Source: Abditibacteriota bacterium (GTDB lineage: Bacteria; Armatimonadota; UBA5829). From it: a stretch of DNA of 49,105 bases. Below, one piece after another: positions 44,651-49,105 of the stretch. How positions within the stretch are numbered: the first letter of the stretch is position 1; each line of letters starts with the position of its first letter. The notes under the pieces were generated by a model. That model saw only the letters and a program-made list of their open reading frames with translations, was not told the DNA's origin and searched no databases. Position numbers and translations under genes: made by a program. Location of the stretch: contig JAFSVJ010000042.1 of assembly GCA_017445025.1 (NCBI GenBank), forward strand, positions 1 through 49,105, written 5' to 3'.

Positions 44651-45133
44651 CTAAATAACAGCCCCCAACATTATTATTATGATAAATATTCCTATGCAGG
44701 TTAAAGGTAAACTCAAAATAGTTTCAGAAAATATATTACCGAAATAATAGTTTCTAACCACAACTTTTTCTACCTTTTCTCCCGGTCCCATAAAATCAAT
44801 TCCTCTAATATCGTTATTAGTCAACTCACCACCTGTATAAGGAGGACGAGCTTCCTTAGGTTTAAGTTTAAATACAAAAAGTGGAAATATAAGAACCAAA
44901 AAGAGCATTAAGCAGAAAAATGGAATAACTCCAAAAGAACCTACTACATATCCAAATTTGTCATATAATGCCACACCACCATATACACTGTTCATAACAA
45001 ATCCCGGTGAAGAAATATTAAATATATGGGGAACTCCGGGGCGGATTATTAATTGGTAAATAGGCTCAATAAGAACACTGCACAAAATAACCAAAGCTAA
45101 CATAAAACATAAAACAAATTGTGTGGTCGGCAA
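44651..45133 (-). CDS. echA: C-terminal part of split EchA (after in-frame TAA)
   Basis: 160 residues with about three membrane helices and a loop 'KPKEARPPYTGGELTNNDIRG...VRNYYFGNIFSETIL', which resembles the C-terminal end of EchA/HycC-type NuoL proteins. It is in the same frame as 45140-46624, separated only by TAA and two codons (AAA GTT). The TTG at 45133 lacks a ribosome site. The added length of both parts (about 657) fits a complete EchA. Readthrough, a nonsense mutation and a sequence error are the alternatives. Confidence 0.75.
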   Translation of the reverse strand: MPTTQFVLCFMLALVILCSVLIEPIYQLIIRPGVPHIFNISSPGFVMNSVYGGVALYDKFGYVVGSFGVIPFFCLMLFLVLIFPLFVFKLKPKEARPPYTGGELTNNDIRGIDFMGPGEKVEKVVVRNYYFGNIFSETILSLPLTCIGIFIIIIMLGAVI

Positions 45134-45139
45134 AACTTT

Positions 45140-46624
45140 TTACGTAGGTCTACGCTTTTTGTAAGAAGATGTTGAAACTATTCCCAACCATTTAGCCCAG
45201 AAAACAACAGTCATGGCAGATCCTATAACTATAAAGAATAATACCAAAGGAAATTCAACAGCACTTTCAATGGCTATCCATTTGGAAATTAAAACGCCAA
45301 AAGGCGGCAGGAGCATAGAAACCATACCTACACTTAAAATTGCAGTTGTAAAAGGCATAACCTTAAGCATTCCCTGCATATCTTCAATATCTCGAGATCC
45401 GATTTTCTGTTCAATGGTTCCCACAGAGAGGAATAACATACCTTTAGAAACAGCGTGGAAAATCATCAAAAACATACCCGCAGCATAGGAAGCATGACCT
45501 CCCATACCCGCAAGACAAACTATAAGACCAAGGTTGGCAATAGTAGAATAAGCTAAAACCTTTTTACCGTTAGACTGAGCTATAGCAAGGGTTGATGCAG
45601 ACATAAAAGTAAATCCACCTGCAATAGCAGTCATGGTACCTGTAATAGTGCCTACCATAATAGGTGACATTCGAAGTATCAAATATACTCCTGCATTAAC
45701 CATAGTTGAAGAGTGTAAAAGGGCGGAAACCGGTGTGGGTGCAACCATGGCACCAAGGAGCCACTTTTGAAAAGGAAACTGAGCGGATTTGGTAAGGCCG
45801 GCAATAATGAAGAGAACAATCGGCAATGCCAAAATACCATTACCCACATTTCCTAAAGCACACAAACCATCAAGAGACGTCACTTGTGGGGAGGTTAAAG
45901 AATAGATTAAAATAATACCGATAGTAAAAGCAACACCACCAAGCATATTTAGATCTAAAGTTTTGAAAGCGTTTCTTATGGATTCTTCGGTTTTGTCATG
46001 TTGAATTAATAAAAATGAACAAAGAGTTGTCATCTCCCAAAAACAGCATAACCAAGAAAGGTTATTACTGATAGCGAGAGCGTTCATGGCAAAGATGAAA
46101 AAGAATATGATACCGAAAAACTGAGGTTGTTTTGTTTTGGTTAAATGAAGGTGATCCTCATGCTCTTGCATGTATCCTGTAGCAAAAATAAGGATTAATG
46201 GACCAATTATTGAAACGAGTAATATTAATATCATAGACAAACTGTCTACGGATATAAAGTCTTCTCCAAAATGAGGGTGAAGGCCAAATTCAAAATAACA
46301 TAAAGCACAAAGTTGAATAAAGGCAAGAATGGAACTTACCCATCTCCTTGCCATAACTCCCCGCCAAATAATATAAGCAATAAGTAAAATCTCTATTGCA
46401 AATATTCCGAGAGCAATTTTTTCAATGGTGAAAGGATCTTGGGCAAGAGTAAAAGGAACTGCCCCGGATGTTATAAATACAAATCCAAAAAAAGCTCCTA
46501 TAAGCATTATTAATGTTGAGGCAATAATAATAACAGTAGTTCTAACAATTCTGTTCTCTGACGCTGAAACAAGAACGCAACCAAACAGAGGCAATGCCAA
46601 TAGAGCTAACAATAGAAAGTTCAT
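45140..46624 (-). CDS. echA: Ech hydrogenase ion-pumping subunit EchA, N-terminal part (NuoL-like)
   Basis: 494 residues with about fourteen membrane helices. It contains the antiporter-like core: 'NNLSWLCCFWEMTTLCSFLLI' with the conserved helix glutamate, 'LTKSAQFPFQKWLLGAMVAPTPVSALLHSSTMVNAGVYLILR' with the key lysines and histidine, and 'KKVLAYSTIANLGLIVCLAGMGG'. EchA couples ferredoxin oxidation and H2 formation to proton or sodium export. First gene of the operon behind the promoter at 46668-46697. It ends at TAA in the loop 'SSYKKRRPT', where homologues continue. Confidence 0.9.
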   Translation of the reverse strand: MNFLLLALLALPLFGCVLVSASENRIVRTTVIIIASTLIMLIGAFFGFVFITSGAVPFTLAQDPFTIEKIALGIFAIEILLIAYIIWRGVMARRWVSSILAFIQLCALCYFEFGLHPHFGEDFISVDSLSMILILLVSIIGPLILIFATGYMQEHEDHLHLTKTKQPQFFGIIFFFIFAMNALAISNNLSWLCCFWEMTTLCSFLLIQHDKTEESIRNAFKTLDLNMLGGVAFTIGIILIYSLTSPQVTSLDGLCALGNVGNGILALPIVLFIIAGLTKSAQFPFQKWLLGAMVAPTPVSALLHSSTMVNAGVYLILRMSPIMVGTITGTMTAIAGGFTFMSASTLAIAQSNGKKVLAYSTIANLGLIVCLAGMGGHASYAAGMFLMIFHAVSKGMLFLSVGTIEQKIGSRDIEDMQGMLKVMPFTTAILSVGMVSMLLPPFGVLISKWIAIESAVEFPLVLFFIVIGSAMTVVFWAKWLGIVSTSSYKKRRPT

Positions 46625-46667
46625 AAATCTAACATATTCCTATATAATCATTACTAATATCATTTAT

Positions 46668-46697
46668 ATTATATCATAAATTAAAATTAATTTTCAA
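46668..46697 (-). promoter_or_regulatory. Promoter of the Ech operon
   Basis: On the minus strand TTGAAA (46697-46692), 18 bases, TATAAT (46673-46668), about 44 bases upstream of the echA start. Confidence 0.7.
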
Positions 46698-46738
46698 ACT
46701 TTAAAAACCTAAATATAGTTATTTTTTTATCAATAAAG

Positions 46739-47197
46739 CTAAAACAATTCTATATCAATTTTAAAAATAGCTTTCTTTATAGTTTCGCAACCGTGAAATA
46801 TGGTTGGTGAGTGAATATCTTCCGGAAAAAGGATTACAAGTGTATCAGTATTCATTAATATTTCATTGAAAGTTGCCTTAGACGTAACAGTAAACCATTC
46901 TACATCCTTGTCTTCATTATAAGGAGTTTCAATTATACCATTATCTATATTTGTGACATAACACTTCTCTTGTCCGGTTAAATCTATTTGAATATCAACC
47001 ATTTTTCGATGAGCTTCATATTTAGGAGTAGCAGTGCAATGAAAATCATTTATATTAACTTTAATTCCTTCAGCAACCCTATATGAACCCGGTTCAAAAG
47101 ATTTTAAATCATTGTTTTTAGCATAATCTACACAAGTCTTTATGGCATTTGAAAGTGAATAATATCTCTCTGCGTTTTGAAAAGTTGTAACTATCAT
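46739..47197 (-). CDS. YhcH/YjgK/YiaL family protein (cupin-like sugar anomerase)
   Basis: About 152 residues from ATG 47197, six or seven bases after GGAG. The family core is clear: 'FEPGSYRVAEGIKVNINDF', 'YEAHRKMVDIQIDLTGQEKCYV' with metal-binding H and E, 'TLVILFPEDIHSPTI' and 'KKAIFKIDI'. Members fold as a single cupin and include a sialic-acid anomerase (NanQ). The sugar handled here is unknown. It has its own promoter and lies downstream of the second prepilin unit. Confidence 0.85.
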   Translation of the reverse strand: MIVTTFQNAERYYSLSNAIKTCVDYAKNNDLKSFEPGSYRVAEGIKVNINDFHCTATPKYEAHRKMVDIQIDLTGQEKCYVTNIDNGIIETPYNEDKDVEWFTVTSKATFNEILMNTDTLVILFPEDIHSPTIFHGCETIKKAIFKIDIELF

Positions 47198-47225
47198 ATC
47201 TATCTCCATCTTTCATTCTAATATT

Positions 47226-47254
47226 ATTATAACACTTATCAAAAATAAAATCAA
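47226..47254 (-). promoter_or_regulatory. Promoter of the YhcH-family gene
   Basis: On the minus strand TTGATT (47254-47249), 17 bases, TATAAT (47231-47226). The -35 lies in the T-run of the prepilin terminator. Confidence 0.55.
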
Positions 47255-47281
47255 AAAAAAGAGTGCGTCGCAACGCACTCT
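47250..47281 (-). terminator. Terminator after the second prepilin
   Basis: AGAGTGCGT / ACGCACTCT (nine pairs, 47260-47268 with 47273-47281), followed on the minus strand by eight T. Confidence 0.88.
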
Positions 47282-47290
47282 ATTAAAATA

Positions 47291-47962
47291 TTATATTGTT
47301 TTTGAATCTACGTATGTCCAGTAGTCCCACCAGTCTACATGGTATGCATGTTCCATTTTATAAAACTTTGCGTGACCGTCTGTGAATGTGACGTTCATAC
47401 CACCATTGTGTGGGTATTCAACCAATGGATTTCTGTTGTAGTTTAACATGGCAAATATATCTTTTTCAATAATACAAGGATATGTTTTGTCAAGTTCTGC
47501 CAAAGCTCTTCCGCTGAATTGGTTTCTGATTTCATAATCAACAGTGTAGTTCCAGTCACCGGACTTAGAAAGTCTATTGTTAAAATTGGTTGGGCCGTAG
47601 TGGGGACAAAGGAAAAGGTCTTTGTTCTTAACATAATTGTCCATTGACATAAGCCCAATCCACCATACTTCTGTTGGTGATGGGTTAGTTAAATTTCCAC
47701 TTGCAGTGGCAAATGTTTCACCACCCCAAATAGCACAACATCGGGCATTGTCGGCTCGAACAATGGGGAAAGTTTCATCAAAGTCGTCAACGTAAAGTTG
47801 AAGACCTACACCAAGTTGTTTCATATTTGATAAACAATTGGCGGCTCTAGCCTTCTCTCTTGCCTGTGCAAATACAGGAAACAAAATGGCTGCTAATATA
47901 GCAATGATTGCTATTACAACCAACAACTCGATTAGGGTAAACCCTTTTTTCAAACTTGTCAT
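47291..47962 (-). CDS. Second type IV prepilin-like protein with C-terminal DGHA motif (DUF1559-like)
   Basis: 223 residues. The prepilin-peptidase site [11 protein letters not shown] is followed by the hydrophobic helix and '[22 protein letters not shown]', nearly identical to the protein at 3815 over the first 45 residues. The globular parts differ, while the C-terminus again has '[16 protein letters not shown]'. AGGAG precedes the ATG. Like the first prepilin it is a single-gene unit with a consensus promoter, a palindrome in its leader and a strong terminator, and a GntR-type regulator is its neighbour. Probable exported pseudopilin of unknown role. Confidence 0.88.
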   Translation of the reverse strand: MTSLKKGFTLIELLVVIAIIAILAAILFPVFAQAREKARAANCLSNMKQLGVGLQLYVDDFDETFPIVRADNARCCAIWGGETFATASGNLTNPSPTEVWWIGLMSMDNYVKNKDLFLCPHYGPTNFNNRLSKSGDWNYTVDYEIRNQFSGRALAELDKTYPCIIEKDIFAMLNYNRNPLVEYPHNGGMNVTFTDGHAKFYKMEHAYHVDWWDYWTYVDSKTI

Positions 47963-47993
47963 TTGAATTCTCCTTATTTTTTAATTTATTTAA

Positions 47994-48007
47994 CCTCGTA
48001 TACGAGG
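47994..48007. promoter_or_regulatory. Perfect palindromic operator of the second prepilin
   Basis: CCTCGTATACGAGG, 14 bases, is perfectly symmetric. It lies between the -10 (48021-48026) and the start codon at 47962, the same relative position as the operator of the first prepilin, but its sequence is different. The adjacent GntR-type regulator is the obvious candidate binder. Confidence 0.65.
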
Positions 48008-48020
48008 CTTTATCAATTAT

Positions 48021-48049
48021 ATTATACCACATTTTGAAATATTTGTCAA
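48021..48049 (-). promoter_or_regulatory. Consensus promoter of the second prepilin
   Basis: On the minus strand TTGACA (48049-48044), 17 bases, TATAAT (48026-48021) in the context TGTGGTATAATATAATTG. The -35 is part of a nearly symmetric AAATATTTG-T-CAAGTATTT (48038-48056), a possible second operator. Confidence 0.85.
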
Positions 48050-48070
48050 GTATTTACACCATATAATTAA

Positions 48071-49105
48071 TTAAAAATTTCTATAAACTTTAAAAGGAAC
48101 ATAGACTTGCTTAGAATCTTTACCGTTTAAATCAATTATATTTGCAACATTCTCTGATAGATCGTCTACGTTCTGTTCTGCCCAAATTAAGGAAACATTT
48201 TTAAATCTATCAAGATTTATTCGTCCGGTAGACAAAACCAAACATTTATCAAGGCTTTTAATTTGTTCTTCAAGTTCTTTAAAGACCAAAACCAATGCAG
48301 ATAAAGATACAGAAAAAATGCATATTTTTTTATATTTCTTAACATTATAATTAATATAATCCAACAATCTGTATTTATATGTTTCAAAATCACAATTTTC
48401 ATCAAAGGTAGAATATTTAGTTATGTTATTATCTTTTAAATAATTTTTAAAACAATTAATACGGATTTTATTTGTAGATAAATTTCTACGATTATCATCT
48501 GACAAAATACATATTTTTTGATAATCATTTAAATCAAGATTTTCAGTCATTTCCTTAACTGCTGAATATGAGTCACCGGAAACCAAATTTGCATGAACAC
48601 TTGGCACATCAATATCCAAAAAAACCATATTATTTTGAATATTATGCAATCTTTGATAATAAGGAAAAGCCGAAGAAAAACCCGAAGGTATTATTACAAC
48701 ACCATAAGGAGGATGTTCTATTAGTTTTGAAACAAAAAATTGTTCTAATTCGGGTAAATCCCTATGAAAAGAATATATAGGGTTAAGCTTTCTCTCTATA
48801 AATTTCTCTTGTAATTTTTCCAAAATAATAGGATAAAAATCGTTATAGTAATCTTGATTCATGCTAATAAAATGACTCATTATATGAACATCTCGCAATA
48901 CACCATGTTTCGGAGCGACAAAAACACCCTTACCCCTTATACCATATATTAATCCTTCGTTTGAAAGTTCAGTCAGAGCCTTACGAACTGTTATATCACT
49001 AACATTAAAATCACGCGCAAACTGACTATAGGAAGGCAAAATACTGTCACCTTCCATTGTGTCTATTAATTTCTTTATCTCTTCTTTAACTATTTCAAAT
49101 TTTAA
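48071..49105 (-). CDS. GntR-type transcriptional regulator, partial at the right edge
   Basis: The frame stays open to the window end; 16 codons upstream of ATG 49057 ('LKFEIVKEEIKKLIDT') read like the first helix of a GntR domain, so the true start lies outside. The helix-turn-helix ('PSYSQFARDFNVSDITVRKALTELSNEGLIYGIRGKGVFV') is followed by about 270 residues of a LacI/PBP-like effector domain ('YGVVIIPSGFSSAFPYYQRL', 'NMVFLDIDVPSVHANLVSGDSYSAV', 'KICILSDD'). It is on the same strand as and just upstream of the second prepilin gene. The ligand is unknown; a sugar is inferred. Confidence 0.87.
   Translation of the reverse strand, partial: LKFEIVKEEIKKLIDTMEGDSILPSYSQFARDFNVSDITVRKALTELSNEGLIYGIRGKGVFVAPKHGVLRDVHIMSHFISMNQDYYNDFYPIILEKLQEKFIERKLNPIYSFHRDLPELEQFFVSKLIEHPPYGVVIIPSGFSSAFPYYQRLHNIQNNMVFLDIDVPSVHANLVSGDSYSAVKEMTENLDLNDYQKICILSDDNRRNLSTNKIRINCFKNYLKDNNITKYSTFDENCDFETYKYRLLDYINYNVKKYKKICIFSVSLSALVLVFKELEEQIKSLDKCLVLSTGRINLDRFKNVSLIWAEQNVDDLSENVANIIDLNGKDSKQVYVPFKVYRNF

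Noticed and set aside
9371..45142. Genetic-code reassignment of TAA
   Set aside because: Intact conserved genes in the window, such as rpsO, end in TAA at the expected length, so TAA is a normal stop here.
41129..46624. Respiratory complex I (nuo) operon
   Set aside because: The NuoD-like subunit has both nickel CxxC pairs and there are no NADH-module, NuoJ, NuoK or NuoN genes.

Overview
The window reads as chromosomal DNA from an AT-rich, anaerobic, diderm bacterium that degrades polysaccharide. It appears to have an outer membrane (LptD-like and LptF/G-like genes), an Ech-type energy-converting [NiFe] hydrogenase, type III glutamine synthetase, several secreted glycosidase-like proteins, and two prepilins with the '[12 protein letters not shown]' N-terminus and a C-terminal H...DGHA motif. 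That combination suggests the Armatimonadota/Abditibacteriota or a neighbouring PVC-type lineage from a gut-like habitat. The taxonomy is inference; no marker here settles it.

Layout. 1-218: GC-rich hairpin repeats. 219-7590: a GntR-type regulator divergent from a secreted DUF6259-like protein, then a prepilin and a secreted DUF6067/GH123-like protein. 7595-16225 (minus strand): rpsO-pnp, then lptF/G-like, lptD-like and a clpC split by an in-frame TAA. 16247-17119: a lipid-kinase-like gene. 17361-19433: a GC-rich prophage remnant with the 3' part of a MuF-type head protein carrying a possible toxin domain, a candidate immunity gene, two near-identical promoters, a candidate structured RNA, an array of terminator-like hairpins and a truncated phage gene. 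19530-21567: tRNA-Leu(UAA), recO and an M20 peptidase. 21569-30673: carbohydrate catabolism (isomerase-like, DUF4838, DUF4139, GH29, GH-A lipoprotein, esterase). 30684-41029: glnN, polA, sppA, an SGNH-like protein, guaB, an E1-like enzyme and a small membrane protein. 41101-46697: the Ech operon, whose echA is also split by an in-frame TAA. 46739-49105: a YhcH-family protein, a second prepilin and a second GntR-type regulator that runs off the right edge.

How the parts may work together. Two sugar-sensor-like GntR regulators each lie beside a strongly expressed prepilin whose leader carries a palindrome between promoter and start codon. Secreted glycosidases stand next to the first. This suggests carbohydrate-regulated surface pseudopilins working with polymer degradation. 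Cytoplasmic fucosidase and isomerase-like enzymes would take the released sugars, and Ech would couple ferredoxin oxidation to H2 release and ion pumping. Three conserved genes (clpC, echA, a secreted esterase) are interrupted in ways that leave the full protein recoverable: two in-frame TAA codons and one A-AAA-AAA slippery heptamer directly before a stop. These are the points that most need checking against reads and relatives.
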